Source: UBA7359 sp963976795 (GTDB taxonomy: Bacteria; Pseudomonadota; Gammaproteobacteria; Eutrophobiales; Eutrophobiaceae). From it: a stretch of 64,000 bases of DNA. Positions within the stretch are counted from its first letter, which is position 1; the number at the start of each line of letters is the position of its first letter. The position numbers and the translations under genes are program-made. The notes beneath the pieces are model-generated. The model did not search any database and had not been told where the DNA came from. It saw nothing but the letters and a program-made list of their open reading frames with translations. Positions 42,975 to 51,619 of this stretch are shown here, piece after piece. The stretch spans positions 1 to 64,000 of the forward strand of contig CAXBLT010000009.1 in assembly GCA_963976795.1 (NCBI GenBank), given 5' to 3'.

Positions 42975-43982
42975 TTAGTTAGTTAGATAAGCCCTGAAGT
43001 TTTCATTATAGCGTTCATCAAAACCTGTTCTGGTTTTGATGATCATATAAAGTGCTACATTTATTTTATCAGCCAGTGCCAGTGACTTTTCTGGCCCCGA
43101 CACCATAAAGGCCGTTGCTAGCGCATCTGCATGCATTGCAGAACTGTGAAGTACTGTGACAGCAACGAGAGTGTGGCTAATAGGCTTACCTGATACCGGG
43201 TCGATCGTATGTGAATAACGTATACCGTCGTTCTCAAAATAATTTCGATAATCCCCTGATGTAGCCATGGCAATATTTTCAAGACTCACAATCCTTTGCA
43301 CCGAACGTTCCAGAGGGTTGGCTTGTTCAATACCAATTTGCCATGCTTGTTGCTTTGCATTCGTACCCTTAGCAATGAGTTCTCCACCTATTTCTACTAA
43401 ATAGTCAGTAAGATCCAATCCATCCAGATATTGCGCGACCTTATCTACGGCAAAGCCTTTTGCAATACCTGATAAGTCGATAGTGACAAGGGGGTCTGAT
43501 TTTGAAATTCGATGTGATGCTTCTTCAAAGCTTAATTTTTCAAAGCCAGTATGTTGTTTTATGGATTGTATGGCTGAGTCTGAGGGAATATCTCGTTTAT
43601 ATGGAACAGGACCGAAGCCCCAGATATTTACCAGAGGGCCAACTGTGATGTCGAAAGCACCACCACTGATAGTGCTAATTTTATTACTGTGTTTAATTAC
43701 TCGATACAGATCGCTTGAGAAGGTTTGCAAATCAGTAGTTCTGGATTGATTAAATAGTGTTATTTCCGAGTCCTCGATATAGGTCGACATTATCTGATTG
43801 ATGTCAGTCAGGATGTTTTCGATATTTGTATGTACAGTACCTTTATCGATTTCGTTGGACATTATTTTAATAGAGTAACTCGTGCCCATTGTCAGCCCGT
43901 TAATGGTGACCAATTCTTTATTCGAGTCTTGGCATGCCGATAAACTTGTCAATAAAAGCAGAATCAGAAAAGTTTTTCGCAT
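42975..43982 (-). CDS. apbE: FAD:protein FMN transferase ApbE
   Basis: A 335-residue lipoprotein with lipobox LSACQ (Cys about 17). ApbE motifs: GLTMGTSYSIKIM, the GGAFDITVGPLVNIWGFG block, IDLSGIAKGFAVDKV, GGELIAKG and HTIDPVSGKPI. It attaches FMN covalently to Thr in periplasmic or membrane flavoproteins such as NqrB/NqrC and RnfG/D. No nqr or rnf genes are in this window. The gene is 28 bp after the ABC transporter stop on the same strand. Confidence 0.95.
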   Translation of the reverse strand: MRKTFLILLLLTSLSACQDSNKELVTINGLTMGTSYSIKIMSNEIDKGTVHTNIENILTDINQIMSTYIEDSEITLFNQSRTTDLQTFSSDLYRVIKHSNKISTISGGAFDITVGPLVNIWGFGPVPYKRDIPSDSAIQSIKQHTGFEKLSFEEASHRISKSDPLVTIDLSGIAKGFAVDKVAQYLDGLDLTDYLVEIGGELIAKGTNAKQQAWQIGIEQANPLERSVQRIVSLENIAMATSGDYRNYFENDGIRYSHTIDPVSGKPISHTLVAVTVLHSSAMHADALATAFMVSGPEKSLALADKINVALYMIIKTRTGFDERYNENFRAYLTN

Positions 43983-44010
43983 AAGGTTATTTAACTATTA
44001 TTTCTATATC

Positions 44011-45852
44011 TTAAAGTGATTGCCTGACGCCATAGAGTTTCGCATAAAGCCCGTCCTGTGATAGTAATTCACGATGTGTGCCTTGTTCGCCAATCGTACC
44101 AGCTTCAAAGACATAAACATGATTCGCTTGTTTTATTGCGCTTAACCTATGCGCAACAATTATCGTTGTTTTATTACTGAGGAAGTCGGCGAGTGCAGTA
44201 TGTAGGTGGTATTCTGTCTCAGCATCCAATGCAGAAGTCGCCTCGTCAAGTATAACAACTCTGGGGTCGCTTAAAATCATACGTGCAATTGCAAGTCTTT
44301 GTCTTTGACCGCCAGACAATCTAATGCCTTGCCGTCCAACTATGGTATCCAACTTATTGGGTAGTTGTTCTACGGTCTCTTTTAATTGTGCAATCTCAAG
44401 TGCATGCCATAATTGTTTTTCATCAACCTCGCGCCCCAAGGTTAAATTAGTCCTGATAGAATCATTGAACAGAGCCGGGTGTTGTAAAACAGTAGCAACA
44501 TTTTCTCGAACAACATCCATCCCGATTTGCGTGACCGAAACACCGTCATAAAAGATGTTGCCGCTCTTTGCTGGATACAAACCAATTAATACTTGTACCA
44601 ATGTAGATTTTCCGCCACCACTAGCGCCAACAAGCGCCACCTTTTCACCTGGGGCAATCGTGAGGTTAATGCCATTCAATACGTCGGAGTTACCGTTGTC
44701 ACTGTTACTGTTATAGGAAAAATACAGATCAGAGATATTAATTCCAACGGTATTTTTTTTCTCAAATGGATTAATGATATGCGGGTAATCAGGTTCCAGA
44801 TCGAGCTTTATTAATTCATTGATGCGACCCAATGCGGCCTTGGCATTGTAAAAGGCATATTGGATATTCAGAACTTCCTGTACGGGCGCCATCATAAACC
44901 AAAGATATCCAAATACAGCAAACATTTGACCGATGGTTAATCCGGAAAAAATAACCATTAACATTGCTACTGCGCGAAATATATCAAAGCCAAATAAAAA
45001 TACGACAAAGCTTAAGCGGCCCGCCGCATCGCTTTTCCAGGCAAAGGCAATGCCATGATCTTTGACTTCATTCGCTTGCTCTATGATGCGTTTTAAATAA
45101 TGTTTCTCCCTGTTGCTGGCACGTATTTGATGAATAGAATCCAGCGTTTCCACTAAAGACTGTTGAAAAATAGCAAAGGCTGAGTTTTCATTTTTCTTTA
45201 GTTCTTTAACACGCTTGCCTAAAATGGTCGTGAAATAAATCACTATTGGATTGGCAAAGAGTATTAATAATGCCATTTGCCAATGCATGATGAGCAGAAT
45301 GATCGCGACACCGATGATTGTTAGAGTAGCGACTAATAATTTACTGACTGTTGACCCGACAAAATCATCGACAGTAGTGAGGTCCGTCACGAAATAGGAA
45401 GCGACTGTGCCACTGCCGAGTGTTTCGTATTCAGACATTGAAACTTTGTTTAGTCGTGTCAGTAGCGTGCGGCGAATTAAAAAAATGACATCTTTAGCAA
45501 TGATGGTGAATTGTCTTGTTTGAAAAACATTCAAAACTAATGCTATGAGGCGTAAGCATAGCGTCACGATTAAAATAATTGATATATATAATATCGGCCC
45601 GTGCCACCCAACAGGAGTAATAGCGTTTATAGTACTCACTACGATTCCAGGTTGATCTAATAAAACTTCATCAACTAATAGAGGCATTAATAATGGAACG
45701 GGTACGCTTGCCAGTGTCGCGATTACAGCAATAATATTGGCCATGATTAATTGGCGTTTATGTTGTTTTGCTATTTCGAGGATATAGTCCCAGTTGTATT
45801 CTCTTGTTTCATCACTGGTATTGGTCTGTTCTGTACTTATTGTTGCAGTCAT
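44011..45852 (-). CDS. ABC exporter with fused permease and ATPase domains
   Basis: A 613-residue half-transporter. Six TM helices (about 30-330) with the GSGTVASYFVTDLTTVDDFVG coupling region. The ATPase domain has Walker A GASGGGKST, signature LSGGQRQRLAIARM, Walker B VVILDEATSALD and H-loop VAHRLSAI. MsbA/LapB-like exporters share this layout, but the substrate is unknown. There is no peptidase domain at the N-terminus. It lies 3 bp after srkA and ahead of apbE, apparently cotranscribed. Confidence 0.93.
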   Translation of the reverse strand: MTATISTEQTNTSDETREYNWDYILEIAKQHKRQLIMANIIAVIATLASVPVPLLMPLLVDEVLLDQPGIVVSTINAITPVGWHGPILYISIILIVTLCLRLIALVLNVFQTRQFTIIAKDVIFLIRRTLLTRLNKVSMSEYETLGSGTVASYFVTDLTTVDDFVGSTVSKLLVATLTIIGVAIILLIMHWQMALLILFANPIVIYFTTILGKRVKELKKNENSAFAIFQQSLVETLDSIHQIRASNREKHYLKRIIEQANEVKDHGIAFAWKSDAAGRLSFVVFLFGFDIFRAVAMLMVIFSGLTIGQMFAVFGYLWFMMAPVQEVLNIQYAFYNAKAALGRINELIKLDLEPDYPHIINPFEKKNTVGINISDLYFSYNSNSDNGNSDVLNGINLTIAPGEKVALVGASGGGKSTLVQVLIGLYPAKSGNIFYDGVSVTQIGMDVVRENVATVLQHPALFNDSIRTNLTLGREVDEKQLWHALEIAQLKETVEQLPNKLDTIVGRQGIRLSGGQRQRLAIARMILSDPRVVILDEATSALDAETEYHLHTALADFLSNKTTIIVAHRLSAIKQANHVYVFEAGTIGEQGTHRELLSQDGLYAKLYGVRQSL

Positions 45853-45855
45853 AAT

Positions 45856-46854
45856 TCAATAGCGTTTCCAGACCAGCGCTGGTTCCTCCATTAACGACGC
45901 TTGCTCGCGTAGGCTTAGTATTTGATCTTCCCAATAGTGTTGTGAATTGAAGAATGGAAATGCGATGGGGAATGCCGGATCGTCCCAACGTGCAGCAAGC
46001 CATGCCGAATAATGAATGAGGCGCATTGTTCTAAGCGCCTCGATTAAATGTAACTCGCGTGCTTCAAAATTTCGAAACTCGGTATAACCTTCCATAAAAT
46101 CATTGAGTCCCACAGTCATATAATTACGATCACCTGACAGGAACATCCATATGTCTTGTACTGCAGGGCCTGATCGGGAATCATCAAAGTCAACAATATA
46201 AAAGTTTTCATCGCGAACTAAAATATTTCCCTGATGGCAGTCGCCATGCAGTCTTAAGGTCTTGTAGTCGCCGGCTTGTTCATAGCAATGTTTGATTCTA
46301 ATAATAAGATCTTCACAAAGTGTTGAGTAGGCGGGTTCCAGATAAGCAGGGATAAAATCGTTTTCTAACAAGTATTGAACCGGTTTTATCGCAAAGTCTT
46401 CAACATTAATACTAGGTCGTGTGTTAAAGGCGTTGAGTTCTCCTAAATTATGTATCTGAGCTAAAATTCTTCCTAGTTGTAGTAAGTGATCCGGGTTGTC
46501 CAGTTCGGGCGCATAACCACCAAAACGAGGGTAGATCGAAAACCGATAATCGTCATAATTAAATAAGGTTTCATGGTTTATGGTGATAGGCGCAACAATA
46601 GGGATCTCTGCATCGGCCAATTCAAGCATAAACGCATGTTCTTCCCTGATCATGTCATCAGTCCAACGTCCAGCGCGATAAAATTTGGCAATTATCGGTG
46701 CTTCATCTTCAAGACCTACCTGATAAACGCGGTTTTCATAGCTATTGAGTGCCAGTATTCTACCGTCAGAAACATAACCCAGTGATTCGATCGCGTGAAT
46801 AACCATATCTGGATCGAGCAGGCTGTAACTGTGTAGATTTGTGTCTTTAGTCAT
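45856..46854 (-). CDS. srkA: Stress response serine/threonine kinase SrkA (YihE)
   Basis: 332 residues from the ATG at 46854 (a GTG at 46878 would add 8 residues). The aminoglycoside-phosphotransferase-like kinase fold carries ALNSYENRVYQVG at the N-terminus, the catalytic loop LRLHGDCHQGNILV and metal-binding Asp in IVDFDDSRSGPAVQDIW, then MRLIHYSAWLAARWDDPAFP. SrkA protects against MazF- and stress-mediated death in E. coli. Upstream of the ABC exporter. Confidence 0.94.
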   Translation of the reverse strand: MTKDTNLHSYSLLDPDMVIHAIESLGYVSDGRILALNSYENRVYQVGLEDEAPIIAKFYRAGRWTDDMIREEHAFMLELADAEIPIVAPITINHETLFNYDDYRFSIYPRFGGYAPELDNPDHLLQLGRILAQIHNLGELNAFNTRPSINVEDFAIKPVQYLLENDFIPAYLEPAYSTLCEDLIIRIKHCYEQAGDYKTLRLHGDCHQGNILVRDENFYIVDFDDSRSGPAVQDIWMFLSGDRNYMTVGLNDFMEGYTEFRNFEARELHLIEALRTMRLIHYSAWLAARWDDPAFPIAFPFFNSQHYWEDQILSLREQASLMEEPALVWKRY

Positions 46855-46975
46855 GTTCGAGAGTCTATCAGAAGTCACGCGTGTCGAGTTTTATAATAAT
46901 GATTTACTATACAAAACAGGGCGATACAGGCTAAGCTTTTTAAATAGGCTTTAGTTTCAGGGAATTCTTGAATAT

Positions 46976-48232
46976 ATGGGTGTTCAGTTATCTGTACTAA
47001 CGAAAGATGCTAATGCGGGGGATGTGGATGCCCAGCTTCAATTAGCCGATCTTTATGAAAATGGTATAGGCGTTCGCTTAGACCCCGGACAGGCTGCATT
47101 TTGGTATCGCAATGCCGCTGAGCAAGGTTCCAGTAAGGCGCAATCGCGTCTTGGTCAAATGTACTTACGGGGCATTGGTGTCCCGGAAGATCATGAACAG
47201 GCGGCTACCTATTTAAAACAATCAGCAGAGAAAGGAAATGTCATAGCACAGGCCAATTTGGCCTGGTGTTATCAGCACGGGCTTGGTGTAGAAAAAAATT
47301 ATAAGCAGGCTTTTGAATGGTATCTCAAATCAGCAGAACAGGGACATGCGGGTGCACGCTACAATCTGGCGTTTATGTATTCCAAAGGAATTGGTATAGC
47401 AGAAAACGATGCTGAGGCATTGAAATGGTATTTACGTGCGGCAGAACAAGGGCATATGAAGGCACAACTTAATGTTGGCTTAATGTTGGCACAAGGGCAG
47501 GGTACCAGGAAAAACGAAACAGAAGCGGTCCGCTGGTATCAGGAAGCTGCGAATCAGGGGTATGCCAAGGCACAATATAACTTGGCATTAATGTATGGTG
47601 GCGGTCTTGGTGTTGCGCAGGATGATGAAGCCGCATTTAAGTGGCACCAACTCGCAGCTAAGCAAGGATACGCACGCGCGCAATTTAATATGGGCCTTTT
47701 TTATATTAATGGATTAGGTGTGCCACAGGACTTCAAAGCAGCCGAACAATGTTTTCAACTAGCAGCTAAACAATCCTATGCCAAAGCGCATTATCAACTG
47801 GGAAAACTTCACGCCTTTGGTCTTGGTCTTCCATTAAACGAATTAGAAGCCGCTAAATATTATCGCATGGCTGCCGAGGCAGGTTATGTTAAGGCGCAGT
47901 ATCGATTAGGGCATCTTCATGTTAATGGTTCAGGGGTACATAAAGATGAAGCGGTTGCCTGCGCATGGTTTGAAAAAGCAGCAAGACAGGGCTTTCAAAA
48001 AGCGCAACATATGTTGGGTGTGAGATATGCAAAAGGATTAGGTGTTGAAAAAAATTATATCCGCGCCTATGCCTGGTTATTGTTGGCAAATGATACGGGT
48101 GGTTCAGATGTCCATGAAGCACTAAACCGTGTGCGAGATAAATTATCGGAAGGACAAGTTTCAGAAGCTGAAGTGCTGGTCACTGAGTATAGTCAGGCCT
48201 ATAAAAGGGTAGAAAGTAGAACAACGGCCTAA
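46976..48232 (+). CDS. Sel1-like repeat protein
   Basis: 418 residues made of about ten Sel1 repeats of 36 residues, nearly the whole chain, each with the pattern A...YR.AAEQG...AQ..LG..Y..G.GV..D (examples AAFWYRNAAEQGSSKAQSRLG, AFEWYLKSAEQGHAGARYNLA). It is a solenoid for protein-protein interaction. No signal peptide, so cytoplasmic. It is divergent from srkA and converges on mltF with a 1-bp gap. Confidence 0.95.
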   Translation: MGVQLSVLTKDANAGDVDAQLQLADLYENGIGVRLDPGQAAFWYRNAAEQGSSKAQSRLGQMYLRGIGVPEDHEQAATYLKQSAEKGNVIAQANLAWCYQHGLGVEKNYKQAFEWYLKSAEQGHAGARYNLAFMYSKGIGIAENDAEALKWYLRAAEQGHMKAQLNVGLMLAQGQGTRKNETEAVRWYQEAANQGYAKAQYNLALMYGGGLGVAQDDEAAFKWHQLAAKQGYARAQFNMGLFYINGLGVPQDFKAAEQCFQLAAKQSYAKAHYQLGKLHAFGLGLPLNELEAAKYYRMAAEAGYVKAQYRLGHLHVNGSGVHKDEAVACAWFEKAARQGFQKAQHMLGVRYAKGLGVEKNYIRAYAWLLLANDTGGSDVHEALNRVRDKLSEGQVSEAEVLVTEYSQAYKRVESRTTA

Positions 48233-48233
48233 G

Positions 48234-49664
48234 TTACAATGCTGGAGAGGTAATTCGCACTTTTTCCAGTTTCAAAGGCTGATCGAGTTTTTCCAGTATT
48301 TCCTCTTGCTGGTACAGGCGTAAAATATCGTAATAACGCCTGATTCGTCTTACGAATGCAACAGGTTCGTGTCCTCTGGCATAACCATATTTTGTTTTTT
48401 TATACCATTCTTTCTGGCTGAGTTTTGGTAGGTGTTTTTCAACATCAATCCATAGGTTTGGATCATCTCCCAACGATTCAGTAATAATGCGGGCATCCTC
48501 TAAATGGCCCAAACCAACATTGTATGCCGCCAAGGACATCCACGACCGATCGGGTTCCTGAATTCTCTCAGGCAAAGATGCTTTTAATATGTTCAGGTAT
48601 TTTGCGCCACCCATAATACTCTGTTCTGGATCCAATCGATCTGTAACCCCGACACGTTTGGCCGTGTCTTGGGTCAGCATCATTAAACCGCGAACTCCGG
48701 TGTGCGAACGTGCTTTATCATCCCAATGTGACTCCTGATAACTAACAGCAGCCAGAAAGCGTTCATCAAACTCATTATTGATCGCAGCGACCTTAAAGTA
48801 CGGACTATATTGCGGCAATCTCTCTTCGATTAATCTCAAATAATAAGAGCTATCAATATAGTTAAAGACATTTAGGTGCCTGTAATAAGTATTATAACGC
48901 TGTTCCAGTTTGCCGTTTTGTTTCTGCCGGTTAATAAAACCATTAATAGAGTTTGAGAGAGAAATATCTTCGTCCTTGTGTGTAAACCAGCGCGAGGGGT
49001 ATTGCTTGGTCAATGTGAACGCAATTTTGATCTCGGGATATAGATAGCGGTAATACTTATAAACATCAGCGCTGATTATACTGAGTTTGAAATTATTTAG
49101 ATTAACCTGCTCTAATACCTGTCTGTTATTGCCATGGGGCAACTCTAGCCAATAAAGAGAGGGGTGTTTCGGTTTTATATCAGACAAGACTAAAGCTGGC
49201 TTACTATCTTTAGCGACGATGACAGTACTGGGCGTGATGTCATCGAATGATTTTGGCAATATGTTTTTTCGATTTCCGATGACATGCCATTCACTCTCCT
49301 CATAGGAGGTACTTCCCAGTATGTTTTCGTCAGGATAGTCAGGAGAATTACCGGCAATACCGATATGAGCCTTACCCTGCTTCAACTGAGCAATAATTTC
49401 GCCGATAGTATTTACCCGAATAATTTCTAACTTAGCACCGATAGATTGGGCGTAACTGGCTATGATTTCATAATCATAACCTTTTATGAGTGACTCATCA
49501 GGGAAGTAAAGTGGTGGTGTTGCAATTAGCGCAACTCTAAGTGTGCCGCGCGATTTAATACGTTCGAGTTGAGATAAATTATCTGAACAAGCATTCAATA
49601 TTGCCAATAGGCAGATAAATAGTAATCGAGCGAGAACGATTATCGACTTATTGTGAATGGGCAT
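48234..49664 (-). CDS. mltF: Membrane-bound lytic transglycosylase MltF
   Basis: 476 residues. A lipoprotein signal (lipobox LNAC, Cys about 26) is followed by a periplasmic solute-binding-like regulatory domain (about 38-265, LRVALIATPPLYFPD). The SLT catalytic domain (about 290-450) has the Glu in AAVSYQESHWDDKARS, GVRGLMMLT and AYNVGLGHLEDA. This two-domain layout is MltF. It cleaves peptidoglycan to 1,6-anhydro ends. Confidence 0.96.
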   Translation of the reverse strand: MPIHNKSIIVLARLLFICLLAILNACSDNLSQLERIKSRGTLRVALIATPPLYFPDESLIKGYDYEIIASYAQSIGAKLEIIRVNTIGEIIAQLKQGKAHIGIAGNSPDYPDENILGSTSYEESEWHVIGNRKNILPKSFDDITPSTVIVAKDSKPALVLSDIKPKHPSLYWLELPHGNNRQVLEQVNLNNFKLSIISADVYKYYRYLYPEIKIAFTLTKQYPSRWFTHKDEDISLSNSINGFINRQKQNGKLEQRYNTYYRHLNVFNYIDSSYYLRLIEERLPQYSPYFKVAAINNEFDERFLAAVSYQESHWDDKARSHTGVRGLMMLTQDTAKRVGVTDRLDPEQSIMGGAKYLNILKASLPERIQEPDRSWMSLAAYNVGLGHLEDARIITESLGDDPNLWIDVEKHLPKLSQKEWYKKTKYGYARGHEPVAFVRRIRRYYDILRLYQQEEILEKLDQPLKLEKVRITSPAL

Positions 49665-49785
49665 GGTTTCAATGTATTTAGTAAAAAGTATCTTTATTAG
49701 TCAGGCTTAAATTCTATATGTTCACATTCTAAAGCAGTCTGGTATATCATGCTGCCTACAATACTTTAAAATAGTAATAATAAAT

Positions 49786-50472
49786 GTGTTTCGCCCATTA
49801 CGGATAATCTTATTTTTGTATCTGTTTAGTGTCTCCCACACTATTAACGCAGAGACCTTGCCCGTTGAAAGTTTCGATGAAATAGCGGTCAATACCTTCT
49901 GGAATGAGCTCTATGCCAATGGTGGATGGTCTTTATATTGTGGTTTTCGTTTCGATTCATCGGTCGCATTAACCGAAGATCGATTATTTGTCATTGAACA
50001 AATCTACCCGTCAAGCTGGATGTTGCGGTACATACAGTGTGACAGTCGGCGACAATGTCGACTCAATGAAAAATCACGTTTTACCCGTATGGAAGCTGAT
50101 ATGCACAATCTTTACCCCGTCTGGCAAGATGTAGATGTGGCACGACGTGATTCAAGTTTTGGCATGATCGAAGGCGAGGATTGGCGTTACGAAAACTGTG
50201 ACTTTGAACGTAACCATGACATTACCGAACCTCGACCTATAGCACGAGGTAATATTGCCCGCGCAATCTTTTATATGCACACCCAGTATGGCGTTCCTGT
50301 GGCAAAAGATATGCTGAATGAATTAAAGCGTTGGAATCGTCTCGACCCACCGAGTAAGCAAGAGATGTTGCGCAATAATATAATTGAAGAGCTACAGGGC
50401 AATCGGAACCAGTTTATTGATAACCCTTCTATGGCAGAACAGATATCCAGTAAGTGGTTGGCTGACGAATAA
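49786..50472 (+). CDS. Exported hypothetical protein with endonuclease I-like sequence features
   Basis: 228 residues from a GTG start at 49786 that begins directly a Sec signal peptide (MFRPLRIILFLYLFSVSHTINA). The mature part has LYANGGWSLYCGFRF, YIQCDSRRQC, ADMHNLYPVWQDVDVARRDSSFG and ARGNIARAIFYMHTQYGVPV. The 'DMHNLYP...N..R...' and 'RGDIARA.FYM...Y' blocks are those of secreted endonuclease I (EndA/Vvn) proteins, here in modified form: the usual catalytic H in 'EHVxP' is not obvious. Four Cys may form disulfides. A likely periplasmic nuclease relative; activity uncertain. Confidence 0.7.
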   Translation: MFRPLRIILFLYLFSVSHTINAETLPVESFDEIAVNTFWNELYANGGWSLYCGFRFDSSVALTEDRLFVIEQIYPSSWMLRYIQCDSRRQCRLNEKSRFTRMEADMHNLYPVWQDVDVARRDSSFGMIEGEDWRYENCDFERNHDITEPRPIARGNIARAIFYMHTQYGVPVAKDMLNELKRWNRLDPPSKQEMLRNNIIEELQGNRNQFIDNPSMAEQISSKWLADE

Positions 50473-50487
50473 TTTATTCAGTGGGTG

Positions 50488-51483
50488 TTATTTTGATGCT
50501 AATACTAAAGAAAAGTATGCGTTCTCATCTTGGTAATGTTCAGTGATTGTGAAGTTAGCTTGCTTAAGCATTTCCTCAATACCGGTATAAGTATATTTCT
50601 GACTGATCTCGGTTAATATCTCGTCGCCACGATCAAACTGAATAGATTCACCTAGTTCATCGATGTGGACATGCTGATCAGTATTGGAAATTAGTCGCAT
50701 CTCGATTCTTTCTTTATCAGTATTGAAGGTTGCTGAGTGAGTAAATTCTTCGGTATTAAAATTTGCATTCAATTCGCGATTTAATACGTGTAAGACATTC
50801 AAATTAAATTCTGCAGTAATGCCCTGAGCATCATTATATGCAGCATGTAACACATGGTTTTCTTTTACGCGATCAACACCAATTAATAAGTGGTCGCCAG
50901 AACGCATCGTCTTATAAACTTCTTTAATAAAGTCCAGTGCATCAGCGCGTTCAAAATTGCCAATAGTACTTCCCAGAAATACAAACAAGTGTGAGCCTTG
51001 GGCCGCAGGTAAGTTTCCCAAGCCACCATGATAATCACCCAATAATGGGCTTAGACCCAGCCAATCGTATTCTTCAGATAATTTTTGGGCGGCTTCAATC
51101 AAGACTTCTTCGCAGACATCTAATGGTGCATATGTACAGTTTTGAGCAGTCTTCTGACACGCATCAAACAATCTCCTGGTTTTGACTGCGTAACCACTCC
51201 CTAGCTCAAGTATCTGATCCGGTGTCGTTTTATTGATAATATCAAGTGCATGTCTGGACAACAGGTGATTTTCAGTACGTGTCGGATAATACTCTGGTGT
51301 AGAACAAATTTGATCAAATAGCTCAGAACCGCGCTCATCATAAAAGTATTTCGGCGACAAACTTCGAGGGTGTTGCAATAAGGACGCACGTACATCGTCC
51401 ACCATATCAGGAATCTTCCGTGTCGGCATGATGGTAGTGCAGGAAATCTCTTCCTGTTGTGTATCGTAGTTATATGTTTGCAT
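50488..51483 (-). CDS. egtD: L-histidine N(alpha)-methyltransferase EgtD-like
   Basis: 331 residues. Family blocks: SPKYFYDERGSELFDQIC, TPEYYPTRTE, the SAM site ILELGSGYAVKTRRL, FLGSTIGNF and an end with FSLVLASK. EgtD trimethylates histidine to hercynine, the first ergothioneine step. No egtB sulfoxide synthase lies next to it, although egtB is often adjacent. It converges on the endonuclease-like gene with a 15-bp gap. Confidence 0.92.
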   Translation of the reverse strand: MQTYNYDTQQEEISCTTIMPTRKIPDMVDDVRASLLQHPRSLSPKYFYDERGSELFDQICSTPEYYPTRTENHLLSRHALDIINKTTPDQILELGSGYAVKTRRLFDACQKTAQNCTYAPLDVCEEVLIEAAQKLSEEYDWLGLSPLLGDYHGGLGNLPAAQGSHLFVFLGSTIGNFERADALDFIKEVYKTMRSGDHLLIGVDRVKENHVLHAAYNDAQGITAEFNLNVLHVLNRELNANFNTEEFTHSATFNTDKERIEMRLISNTDQHVHIDELGESIQFDRGDEILTEISQKYTYTGIEEMLKQANFTITEHYQDENAYFSLVLASK

Positions 51484-51619
51484 AAGATTCTCTGCTTATA
51501 GCAAGAGAAATATTTAAGTCACAAGGTTAACATTGTCAGTTTATAATGCCAATGTGACTTATCTATGACAGATGAGCTCACCATAAATCGAACCTTATAT
51601 AAGACTACATTGATCACGC

